This document shows, in pieces, positions 7,486-19,400 of a stretch of DNA of 64,000 nucleotides (the stretch's first letter is position 1; each line of letters begins with the position of its first letter). Origin of the DNA: Cinclus cinclus (Eukaryota; Chordata; Aves; Passeriformes; Cinclidae); NCBI RefSeq assembly GCF_963662255.1, contig NC_085052.1:13615151-13679150 (forward strand), written 5' to 3'. The position numbers were made by a program, and so were the translations under genes. The notes under the pieces were generated by a model. It was not told where the DNA came from. It searched no databases and saw nothing but the letters and a program-made list of their open reading frames with translations.

Positions 7486-10400
7486 GTAAGGGGTGGCGGG
7501 GCGCGGTGGGCCGCGCCGTGACACGTGGAGGCCGGGGCGGCTCCCGCGGCGGCAGCACCACGTGTGCCGGGAGCGGGCCCGCCGCACCGGCAGCGGGCGG
7601 AGGGGGCAGCGCGGGCCGGCGGCGCCTCCGCTGGTCCTGGAGTGGGGCGCCTTTTCTATGGGTGGGTGAACGGGGTGCCCGGAGCTCTCCCGCCGGGGTG
7701 GGGTGTCGGCGCAGGGAGATTATGGGGCTGGGGGGGCCGCGCCCCGGCCACGGGCCCCGCCGGGACGTGTGGCTTGGTGTCCCCTGCGGGAGGTGACACC
7801 CCGGCCTTAGGTAGTGGGGAACACGGGGATGCTGCTCGTGTCATTCCCCTGCCGTCCCTCCATCCTGGTGCCGCTCTTCGCCACCTGCGGCCACGGTGAG
7901 CTGGAGCTGGCGCGATTTGGGACACCGACACCCACCGGTGGCAGGCCTGGGGGGGGGTAGGTTCCTCGAGTCGTACCGAGACTTATCCACGGGAAGCGGG
8001 TTTCTATCCCGTAGGAAGAGGTTCCCGCGCTGGGGCAGGTGTGGGGCGCGGAGCTGCCGCTGTCACCGGACCCGGTGGGCCCGTGCCGGGGCTGGGCGCG
8101 ACTGCGCTGCGATCTGGACGGGGAGCGCGGGGGTGCAGCACCCCAGGAGGGGACGTGGGGGTACCTGCGCTGTGCTGTCGGGATAATTTTGGGGGGACAC
8201 CCTCCCCCCCATCCCGGCCCCGGGCTGGAGGACACTAACGCTGTCTCGCCCCTCCCCGACGCGAGCAGAGTGGGCTGCGGATGGGGGAAGAGATGTGTGT
8301 TCCTGCCTGATGTTTTCCGAAAACAGCAGAGGAATCTACGGAGCATCCTCTGGCTGTGCCGCGCTGGCCGGGCGGAGCCCCCCGGCTCCCCGGGCTCGCC
8401 CCGCGCCCTTGCCGGCAGCTCCGGCGCTGTAAGAGCAGCCTTGGCAGCCAGCCGGGGACCATGGCCGCCCTGTGCTCGGGGCGTAGCCGCAGCACGCCGG
8501 GCACACGTGTCACCACCAGCCTGCGGGGGCCTCCGTTGTCCCTTCCGGGGACCAGAGCGGCGAGTGCAGTGTACGCTGCGCTGGGCGGGTATCGGAAGAC
8601 CTGGTGGCCGCGCTTAGGCTGTGTCCATTGCAAGTAGTTAGCTCCAGTCCCAGAGCCCTCTGTGTCTAAATCCCACTTTGGGTCTGTGGGCATCCTCCCT
8701 TCTCCCCGGCAGTGCTGGTTGCTTGGGCACACCGTGGTCAGAGCCGAAGCCTGTCCTTGAACATTCCCGTGACCTCTTCCCTGCAGCGTTGCTGTAAAGC
8801 AAACACGGGGAGCCAGCCGTAAAGGGAGGCCCGGGGGGGGGCGGGGGGGGAGGGGGTGGTTTCCCCCTGCCTTCCGGGCTAGGAGTGACGGGGTCCCTGA
8901 CAGGGAGGAGAGCAGGCAGGGACTCTGGCTGGAGCAGGCTGGGCTGGTTCGTACCCCCGCCCCGACGCACAAGCGATGCTCAGGCGATGAGGGCTGCAGG
9001 AGGTGCCCGTCCCCAGGTGGATCAAAGCGAGTCCTGGGGGAACACAGCCCAGGCCGGTGACTCATGGCTGTGGGACTCCTTGTTGCAAGGCGCTGAGTCA
9101 AGGGAGTCGAGGAAGGCATGGGAGATTGCCCGCCCTCCCTCCCGGGCTGCGGTCAGGAGCCACAGGAAGAGGCCATTTGAGTGGGAGGGTTTTATTTCCC
9201 TGCCTCCTAATGTCCAGCGCTGATCACAGCTGGAAACCTCTTATTACATGGTTTCTTTGGGGAGAGCCACCCCTGTGGCTAGATGGGCAGGGCTGTGCAG
9301 CCCCTGGGTGACCTCCGGATCCCTTTGCCAATTGCAGGCAGGGTTTAGATGGTCCCTGCGTCCTGGGCTGCTGATGCTCTGTCCTGCTGGCTCCTTCGGT
9401 GGCCTGGGTGCCTCTGCCTGCTGGTCACCGCTGACTCAGGGTTGCACTCCGCCGGGGGCCTAGGCGTGTGAGCCTGGATGTCCTCCCAGTATCTGCGTGA
9501 GGATTGGCCAGGAATCACAGCCAGGCTGCGCCTAGAGGGCTGCCAGCAGCTCTGATGCTGAGCAGGAACACTGCTCTAAAACTGCTCCATAGCCTGCATG
9601 GTGGGGTGGAGTGGTGCTCTGGTGTCACTGGTGGGCTCCACTTCCAAGGAGAAGGCCCTGGGAGAGGCTGGGCTGGCAAGCTGCCTGCTGAGCCCCAAAC
9701 CACTGCAGACTCTTGGTCTTTACGGCTGTCATGTTGCAGACTGGGGGAATTTGGGATGGGCAGCCTTGAGGCATTGCTGTGGGTGTCCTGGCTTTGATTC
9801 CCAGCCTGGTATTGGGGTGCCTGTGTTCTGGGGTTGCACAGAGCTCCTGTTTGTGCTGTTGCCAGTGGTGCCTGCTTTGTCTTATTTGAGCCAGTCTCTG
9901 AAGAGACCCAGGGACCAGGGGTTTTGGCATGTGGCTTTGGTACTGTCATATTTTAGAAACATCTATTTAATGAAATGCCTGCTGCCTCTCTGGTGCAGTT
10001 TACTGCTTGCTAGAAGAGGATTTCAAAATATTAGCAGGTTCTCTCTAGGCACAAAGTACATTTTGTTGTGCACAGGCACAGCCTTATGCAAGCTGTGGTA
10101 CCTACATGAAACGCAGGTGAACTGTATCAGATGTGCATCCCCCAAGGTTCAGAAGTATTCTCACGGTGCTGGTGCTGCTTCAAGGGCAGGAAGATGGGTT
10201 GCAGCCTGTTCCTGGCTAGCTTTGGAAGGGAGGTGTACTCTCCCAGGGCTCTGTCCTTGGTGCCCTTATCTTCCCAGCCTCCATTATCTCTCTGCCTAAG
10301 CCCATCTACAAACAGGAATTCACATCCTGTCTTGTACCAGTGACATGCATGTGCTGCTGTTCTGCTCTGTATGTCCTGTGGCTCTGCTCAACTGGGGCCT

Positions 10401-13400
10401 GCAGCCCCTGCCCTTGCCCAGCATCTGACTTTTTCTGGCTGTCCTGCAGCATGGCCGTGTGGCATCCTGGAATGCAGTGCAAACACTTTTTTGAAGTTAC
10501 TCAGAACTGCCCAAGCATTTGTGGAGGTGGCTGGGGGACTGGAAAAGATGTGAGGTTGGAAATTTGAAGGAGGAAGAGTAACAAAGCTGATTTGGTCCTT
10601 TGAATTGCAAGCACAGATCATGTCTTCTTGTAGCCTGCACTAGAGGTTTTAGGGTAGGGCTCCAGCAGTGGCAGCTGGCGCACCCCTCTTGCTGACTCCC
10701 GCACTTTTGTTATGAATTTCGTAATGGTTTTGGGCTTATCTGAAGCATCGACGGCCGGAATTGGAGGAGCACGTGATAGTCCATGAGGTGGTGGGAGCTA
10801 GCCTGTCCCCTCCCTGTTCTGTATGACCAGTGTTTGGTGTTGGGTAGAGCCTGGTGTTTTATCTGTTCATCTTTCCCAGTTATGCAGCTGCAGAGTGAAT
10901 CAGGCAGGAATTTTCAGTGTGGAGGGATCCTGGGTAATTGGAAGGGTCTCAGGCTGAAAGCAGCACAGAGCTTTGTGCAGTGAACTCTCCTGAAAGCAAA
11001 GGGGAAGGTCCCCTGTGCCACCTTCTGACCTGCAGCTGTGTTCCAACTGCTTCCCCTGCGTGTTCAGGATCCTGGGGGTGCCCAGCCACTGTTTGCAGCA
11101 CAGGCTGTTGGGAGCCCCATGTGTGTTGCAAGGAAATCAGTGTTGGTAGTGGGGGCTGTGCAAAGTGTTTACTTGGCTCCCCATGCTCCTCAACAGTGCT
11201 TTTCCCTCGAGGAGGATGACCTGAACTTAACATCATTGGATGCAGAAACTGTCTTAGAAGCTGAAGAGATCCTGGGGACAATGCAGAACTATCTGGACTC
11301 CTCTGTGCTCTCCATCATTGAAGATCTTTCTCTGAGTGAGGTGGGAGCTCACACACAGATGCAGGATGTTGGTGGCCGAGATGGCCTTGGCTGTGGCATG
11401 GGTGGGGGTGGTGGCAGTGTCCTCCATGTCCAGGTCTTATGGCTGTATCCCATTGCCCTCTGAGACCATCCCTACCCTTGCAGCAGAGCAGGGCCTGTCT
11501 GGATGCACAGAATGAGCTGTCCCTGCTGACTGCCATCACAGAGATCCTGGACAGCACGGATGATGAGACCCTGTCCCCCTTTGACACCATAATGGATGCA
11601 GAGCTGCTAACCTCGCCTCGTGAGCGGGAGAATCCCTCGGTAAGTTGGGGGGCACATGCAGCCTGAGCCCAGAGCCCATGGGAAGATGGTCAGGCAGGGC
11701 TCTGCTAGGTTCTAGCATGAGGGTGCCCTGAAGTAGTAGGACCCTAGTGCCCAGTACCCTGAGATGTACTATCATGATGGTTCCAATGTGAGAGAAGTGC
11801 TCTGGAGGGCCATGCCTTCGCCTTGGGTATTTATATAGAGCCAGAGGTGTGCTGGAGGCTTTGGAGAGTAGCATGTCACCAGTGGGAACTGCGTGCATTA
11901 TGGGTGAAACAGGGCTGTTTGCTCTTGGGCTTTGTGGGGTGAAGTGCATGGAGAGTGTGGGGCTGGGGGTGGCCTGTGCCCTCCAGCAGAATAAACCTGC
12001 CACTATCTCATCTTCTGGCCATCTTTCCAGTTTCAGAAGTTTCTCACCTTATCCTGCCCATTGCTGGAGTGTGAGAGCCCTACCCTGGAACAGCCTAAGG
12101 CTCTCAGGCCTCTCAGCAGCAGCAGCAGCAGCAGCAGCGTCTCTGTGGTTGGGAAGGTGAGCAGCTGAGCAGGGGAAGCTGAAGCAGCAGTGTTGGCACG
12201 GTGCTGGGATAACTATCTGTGGTGCAGCCCCCAGCCCCAGCCTTCCCTCCTGGCACAGGCATCCTTTCCCAGAAGCAATGCTTTTGCAAGGCATTAGAGG
12301 CAGTGGGAGCAGGGTCTGCCTCAGGTGGTGGGGCCTAGGATCTGGGATGCTCCCATAGAAGCGTTGGATTTCCAGCTCTGTTGTGTTTTACTGGGCAGGT
12401 CAAATGTGTCCCAGCTTTCTGTCTGCTATGGGGCTTTGCTGTAGAGTTGCAGAAGACGCAGTTGGCTGTCCTGTGGCAGTGCTGCTAAAAGCCCAGGAGC
12501 TGATGTTTGCTGTGGTTCCCCTTCCCAGATTGATGCAGATGTAGCCTGGGACCGTGCTGCTCATGGCCTCGAGGATCCAGTGCTACCAAAGAAGCAAGTA
12601 TGCAGCACCCAGAGGGTGGAGCGAAAGATGGGCTGGCACCGAGCCCGAGAGCAGCCCTTGCCACAGCGCAGTGATGGGGAGGAAGAAGAGGAGGAGGCTG
12701 CCTTGAGCCTGGAGCTAGACAGCAGCATGGAGGCTGTGGATTTCTGTGTCAGTGAGGCTGGAGCAGCACTGGAGGAGCATGAAGACCCCTGCATCATCAA
12801 CACAAGTGACGTATCCCTGAGTGAGCTGGTAAAGTCCATGCACCCCTATTGCCTGCCCACCTTCACCGTGTGCCTGGACCCTGACACAGAGCCTGTGGCC
12901 AAGGAGCTTCTAAGCAGTCCTGTCCTGCTGGAAATTGTGCCTGGAGAGGGAGAGAGTGTGGAGATCCCTGTGGTCCTACAGCCCTTTACTCCCAGCTCCC
13001 CTGACCTGGAGCCCCAGCTCCTGGGAGTAGAGGAGAGTACTGGAGAGTCAGTCCCACAAGATCAAGGGGAGCTGCCAGGAGCTCCAACCCAGGAAAATGG
13101 GGTGGAAAAGGAGGAGAAGGAAAAACTACCTGGGAAGGAGCCTTCATGCACTATCCCAGAGGCCACCTCTCCACTGGAGACAGCGGCACCTGGAGCCTCA
13201 GGTCCTAGCAGCAGTTCCTGGCACAGCACAGAAGCCCCAGCAGGTGGAAAACGTGAATGCTCTGAGAAGGGACGGGGCCGTGAGAGAGCAAGGAAAAGTC
13301 GGAAAAAGAAAGCAGAGGAGGATCAAAGCAAGCAGGCCAGGCCTGGCAGGGACTTTGTAGCCCATCAGCTCCGTTCCACTGGCTCTGGGCAGTCCCATGT

Positions 13401-16400
13401 CCAGCCAGCCATCAGCCGGCAGCGGGCAGAGTGTCCCTCTGTTCAGGTCTCAGACTTCCTGGCACAGCAGCTGGAACGAGCCCGGAAGGAGGGGCAGATG
13501 GAGCTGCATGCTGAGCGGGCACCACGGTCCCGGGGCAGGCCTCAGAGCACAGCAGGGGCCTTCCTGCCCAAGAAAGGGAAGCAGGAGCTGCAGAAGGAGC
13601 CAGCACCAGAAACTGTGAGTGTGACCCCGGAGAAGACCAAGACCCAGGTGCCCCTGGTGAAGACTGCACCAAGTGTGGAGGGGCAACCAGCAGCTGCAAG
13701 TCCCAGCCTGACAGATCAGGTTGAGAGCCAGGGAGATGTACAGCCATCTGCCCAACAGAGCAGTAGGGTCTCTGAGGCTGCCTCTCAGCTCCCAGAGCAA
13801 GGTGTTGGACTGGAGCCTGCCCAGAGCCTGTCAGCAGCAGAGCCAAGTGAGGGCCTGCCGAAGGAAGTCAAACCCAAGGCTTTGAGCCTGCGTGAGTACC
13901 GTATCCGCATGCTGCACCGTCAGCCCAGCACAGGTGGCAGCCAGGAAAGCAAGAAGCAAGTGGCCAGCAAGTGGCCCAGTGTCCCTGAGCCTCCAACAGA
14001 GCTGGCAGAGATCCCCTGCCTGGTGTCACCCATGCGCTCTGCCACCGAAGCAGACGGTGCTCAGAAGAAACCCACCAGCCCTGCTGCTGTCCCTCCTGCC
14101 AGCAAAGCTCCCACTGCTCTGACTTCAGCCCCAGCACCTGCCACAGCGCCACCACCCCCATCAACAGCAATGCCTTTTGTTGCACCAAACGTGCCCCCAG
14201 CTGCTGGGATGGCACCCACTGGGATGCCACCAGCCTCTACCGGTGCTTATGCCCTTTACCCACCAGTGCCTTCCTGGCCCTGCTTCAGCCCGCAGCCCAT
14301 GGGCTGCCATGGTTTGCCTCCACCACCCAGTGCCGGCTCCTCCAGTAGTTTTCATGTGGTGCCTGGCCTCCCACCTCCAGCAATGGCTTGGGCCCCTCCA
14401 CCTGTGCCACCCCCACCTCCATTTGGCCCAGGTGGCCCCTATACACCAGTTGGGTGGGCACCACCATCTTATTGGCCAGGAATCCCCATGCCGCCTCCGG
14501 TGCCTTCCCTTGCGTACAGGGACTCTGGAGCAGCACTGCAGGCCCCCACTGCCTTCCCAGCTGGCAGTCACCCTGGCACAGCCCTTCTGCATGGGCAGCT
14601 TCCTGCCACTCCTATGCTCAGCTGCCCGGAGCCACCAGCCTTCCCCACCCAGTCACCTGCTGCCCTGACCAGCGAGATGGGGGCTGCAGGTGGCCCAGCC
14701 ACCTGCAGGGTGTCAGGCAGGGTGTCAGACCCCAGGAGGCAATCACGACTGGCAGGAGAGAGCTCTCTCCCCAAGGCCCCTCTTGCTTCAGCCACTGCCC
14801 AGCCCCTGCCAGCCCCCCCACCTGCCACTGCCCAGCCCCTGCCAGCCCCCTCAGCTGCCACTGCCCAGCCCAGCAGGGTCCCTCCTGCAGTACCAGTCCC
14901 TCAGGCTGTCCCCACCCAGCGTCTGGAGGAGTCCCAAGCTGCAACTCCCAACCAGGTCCCAAAGGCCCCCCCAGATGCCATCTGCTGCCCAGCAGAGGTG
15001 TCTCCTGCTCCTGTTGAGGAGTCCCCTGGCCCCCACACCACAGAGAAGGCTGTAGGGCCAGGCAAGGAGGCAGTAGAGAAAGCCTTGTTGGAGCCCAAGG
15101 CAGCTGCTGGGCAAGAGTTGCCTGGCCAAAAATCCGCCTCCCAGGCTGTGGCAGCACCACTGAAAGCAGGTCGAGAGAGCAGCTTTCCCACCAAGGCACC
15201 CACTGTGCGGCCATGGAGGCACCAGCCACTCCTCAGCCCAGCCCAGCCCAGTGACAGCAGCAAGGACATTGTGCAAGCCTTCATCAGTGAGATTGGTGAG
15301 TGGGAGGGCTGCAGGATGCTGGGTTGAGTGTCAGAAGCCAGCAAGGCTTCAGTGCTGCTGGCAACCTGGGTAGCAGAACCAGTTCCTGGCACTTCTGGGG
15401 GCAAGGGTGGCAAAGGTATGCCCACAGGCTTGCAGTGTCTTCCCAATACTCTGCTAGGATATTGCCTACAGTGGATGGTCTGGGCTGGCTGTCCTGAAAC
15501 TAATCTCTAATGGGATGGCAGAGCTGGGTGCTCCTGTCCTTGGTGTGGGAGACACAGAGCTGCTGCAGGCTCTGTTACTGCTTTTCCTCCCCAGTGCTTG
15601 CCCCACCATCCAGGGAGGCTGATGCAGGGGGAGAATGTGGTCAGGGTACCTTAATGTAGTGCTGGGAGAATTCTGGCTGATCTGACTTGCTATGCTTTCT
15701 CCCTGGCCCAGGTATTGAAGCCACCGACCTGTCCAGCCTGCTGGAGCAGTTTGAGAAGTCTGAAGGTGCGAATCTGGCATGCCATCCCCTGCAGGGCTCC
15801 CTCCATGCCATGCTAGCCTCTCTGGGCTGTCCGTGTGTCAGGGTGGCAGTGGGAGGGCTGTGATGCTGCCTGTGGGCTCGTGTTACCCTGCCCAGGTTTT
15901 TCATTCTGGGGCTGTCTCTGCTTCCATCTCCTTGGCCTGCGGAAACACCTGGGGATCCCCATGGCAACCAAAGGGGTGGTGAAGAGTCTGAAGGAAAAAG
16001 GATGTGCCGCTCCTATTTTCAGGGAGCTGGGTTTCAGGTGCTGTGAAATCTGTTCTTAGCTGTTCTGGGGGTGCTTTGTGAATCCTGTCCTTCAGCCCCA
16101 CTTGTTGCCACTCTCACCTACGTGTTCTCTTTTCAGCCAAGAAGGAGGAAACTTCTGTACAGCCTCCTGAGGAAAGACAGCTGATGGGGAGCTCTGGGTG
16201 AGTATCAAAACCTTGGCAGCTGATGCCCAGCGCGGAGCCCAGCAGAGCAAAGGCACAGGGCAGCTTTCAGTCCTGGCAGGGTTTAAAGTGTGCTGGGGCT
16301 GTGTCCATTGGCCAGGAGGGGCTGAGCTTGTTGTTGGATTGGGACAGAGCTGGCGCTGAGGGGGAAAAATTGGGAAAAGCAGCGATGAGCATGACCAGGC

Positions 16401-19400
16401 TGTGCAAGTTTTATCATTGCAGCTCTCTTGGGATCCTCTATACTCGTGATCTGGCCAGTGGGGCAGATTGAGTAGGTGCCCCAGGTGTGGGGAGTGGGGC
16501 TGAACTTTGCCTGCTGTGTTTGACAAAGCTCCTTTCCTATTCTCAGGTCTGAGACCCAGCAGGATGCACCAACCCAGCAGGACAGGAAGCCCCCAGATGG
16601 CCTGCAGGCCTCTGAGCTGGCCAATGTGGCAGGTAATGAATACTTGGGGCAAGGGAGGATAGTCTGCCATGTTGTAGCAGGGCTGTTGTGTGTCCAGGGG
16701 ACACCTTTGGGAGTGAGGGGGGCTGGGACATGAGGGAGCCCCAGCTGGGTGGACTGCAGCAAAGGGCTGCTCTTTTAAGTGTTCTGGTGCTCTCCCAGGC
16801 CTCACGCCTCCAGCAACACCTCCTCACCAGCTCTGGAAGCCTTTGCCTGCTGTCTCGCTGCTGGCCAAGACCAAGTCACCTGGGTCCATGCCCCAGGAAG
16901 GGCCCCAGAAGACAACCAAGCTGATGAAAGCCAAGCCACTGCCCCCAAACAAGATCCAGGTGAAGAGCATGGTGCCAGCCGCTGCCAGCACAGCCCCCAG
17001 CCACGTCTGCTCAGGAGACCATGACTACTGCATCCTGGGTACACCACAGCCTGAGAGCAGCAGTATCCCTGGCACGCAGACCCCTGCCAAAGGTGGCTCC
17101 CGCTGGAACGTCAAACACCACCGGGACATCACTATCAAACCCATCTCCTCCTTAACCAAACGGACGCTGGACCAACCTGAGCCCACCCCACCAGCCCCTA
17201 ACACCACCACAGGGCACAGCCAGGAGCCCCTGGGGATGGCCTGCCTAGCTCCCCTGGATTATCGGACTACCATCCCCAACAAGGCCACCACTGGGTACAG
17301 CAGTCCCCCCACCTCAGTGCTCCTGTCTCCAGCTGCATCCCCCTGCCGGGACCAGGAGGTGCGGACTCCCAGTGCCCAGCCCAGTCATGCTGCTGCCAAG
17401 AGATCCCTGCGCTGCTACCGGAGACCCCAGGACTCACCCAGCCCCTCTACTGACAGCTGGAGGGCTGGCCGGAGCCGCGCCAGCCGTTCCTTCAGCTCCA
17501 GTTCGGATGGAGCTAGCGAGTCCTCATCTTCATCCTCGCCCTCCCGATCCCGGTCACGGTCACTCTCCCCACCCCCAAAGCGGTGGCGAAGGTAAGCAGG
17601 GGATTGTTGCTTGCTCTTGGGGCAGTTGTCCTGTGGTTGGTCTTTTGCAAGTGCCCAGACACATCTTTATGGTCCTACTGGATGGCTGGATTTGATCTTT
17701 TTGTCCCTGTGGCCCTTCTGAAGAGATGTAGGGCTCACAGAGGGTGGGGGAACTGCAGCAACACGCTGCACATCCATTTCTGGCTGAAGCCTACATCTGG
17801 GCCCTTGTGCCTGCAAAGCCACCACTGAGCCAGACCTCCTTAGTCCTTCTGGAACACCCAGTCCATGTTACAAGTCCTTGGCTATATCTTTGCTTTTGTA
17901 TGCTTTTTCTGGAGTATTATGGCAGGTGTTTGTATTTGTGCTGTGGGGTTGCTGCAGCCCTTGGTGTAGAAATGAGAGGAGCCACAGTGGAGCTCTCCAG
18001 GGAGCTGCTAGAGGCAAGCAGGGGAAAGCCTGTCTGGCTAGGTTGCCTTGGGGGCTCCCTGTTCTCCTTACGCAGGTGGCTGTGTAGGAAAGTGGGACAC
18101 CTTGGTCTCTGTGGGGATGCATTTCTTTTGGAGCCCTTGTGCATCTGAGTGATGTGCAGCCTGTCCCAGCTGGTCTGGTGAAGGGTTTCTTGTTGTCATT
18201 CTCTTAGTGTTCAGCCAATTCTGGGCATGAGGGGCCTGTCCAGTCAAGACACCTTAATTGATGACCAGTAAATGCAGAGGCTGGAACTAGAAAGGGCAGG
18301 TATAAAAGTGCCATATTCCATGGATGTGCAGCTTGGGGATTGTGAAACAACGTATCTGGCTTGGCTTTCCAGCAAATCAGTTGGACTTGTGCTGGAAAAT
18401 GTCCCCATGTACTGTGCCACCCTGACTTGCTGTCCTCCAGGAGAATATGTGGCAGAGCCAGGCAGCATGCCCTACCAGGCTTGGGTGTGCCTGTGGCAGG
18501 GACCACCTATGGTCAGGATGTCTGGAGAGGGACTGTGCTCCTGGAGGCAGCCCACATTAGTCCCTGAGGTGTTTTGGTCCTGCTGTCCTTAAGCTTTCCC
18601 TGGTCTTGCTGGAGAAGCTCTTGCAGTCTCTGTTCATGCAGAGATTTTTGTTTTGCACAATGTGGATGTAGTGCTGTCCTGTGCATTGTGTGGGGCTCAG
18701 CACAGAAGCCCTTTCTGAGCCCTCCCAGGCACAGCCCTGTGCTTCACAGTTCCCCCATGACTACGTCTTGCTCTTCAGAAGCTGTTCCTCCTGTGAGCCT
18801 GCTCCCTTTTCTCTGTGGCATTGGGAATCAAATGGAGCAACATTTCCTCAGTGTTATTGCTGCCCTGGCAATCTTGGGCAGAGGCTTCCCCATCCTGGGG
18901 TTGGGTCCTGTCTGAGTGGGATGCTGGATACCATTGGAACAGTGGAGATGTTTTTCTACTTTGGAGCCTGATGATGCTGAACAAAGGGAGGGCTCAGCTG
19001 TATCTCTCCTTCCCTCAGGTACCGCACAAGATGTTCCCACAGCTCCTCCTCTCGCTCCAGCTGTGGGTCATGTGGCAGGTCCCGGGGCCGGTCCTCATCC
19101 TCATCATCAACATCCTCCTACTCATCCAGGTCCACGTCCCACAGCCAGTCCCGCTCCCCCTCACCCCGCAGGAGGAGTAAGAGGTGGAGAAGGTGAGTGT
19201 GGCCACCCTGCAGGGGTGTGTGCTCTCCCCAACCCATCTCCCAGCCTCCTGTGGAGGAGGGATGGACCTTCAAGATCTCCCTTGTGTTTGGAATCACTCT
19301 TCTGGCACCCCCATGATTCTGTAGCTCATGTGTCTGGTTTCTGCCCTGACAGATACAGTTATGATGCACAGGACCACTACCAAAGGCAGAGGATCCTCCA

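Larger units (their letters stand above)
6900..8620 (+). promoter_or_regulatory. PPRC1: CpG island: PPRC1 promoter, exon 1 and start of intron 1
   Basis: This GC- and CpG-rich block has no obvious TATA box. It carries six CACGTG E-boxes (6942, 6961, 7304, 7522, 7559, 8504), three YY1-type ATGGCSG cores (7113, 7149, 7351) and one ZNF143/THAP11-like element (7274-7286). Human PPRC1 is a serum-responsive growth-regulated gene, so E-boxes bound by MYC/MAX or USF would be in character. The transcription start is probably in 7250-7345 but is not fixed by sequence. Confidence 0.75.
11640..19018 (+). other. PPRC1: PPRC1 introns longer than 300 bases (3, 4, 5, 6, 7, 9)
   Basis: Introns at 11640-12030, 12157-12528, 15296-15711, 15766-16136, 16198-16546 and 17592-19018 hold no further exon that would keep the frame and no recognisable repeat. 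Reading through intron 5 meets a stop at 15325, so retention would truncate the protein before the LXXLL, RS and RRM parts. Intron 13 (20031-20335) is similarly featureless. Confidence 0.75.

Noticed and set aside
6806..7561. 251-codon minus-strand open frame over the PPRC1 promoter
   Set aside because: Antisense to PPRC1 exon 1 and driven by GC-rich composition; Arg/Pro/Ala-rich without motifs.
8461..8637. ATG in strong Kozak context (ACCATGG) in PPRC1 intron 1, 58 codons
   Set aside because: No donor that would join it in frame to exon 2, and no similarity to the PPRC1 N-terminus.
14618..15229. Long antisense open frames opposite PPRC1 exon 5
   Set aside because: Shadows of a proline/serine-rich coding exon. 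The plus-strand frame matches PPRC1 throughout.
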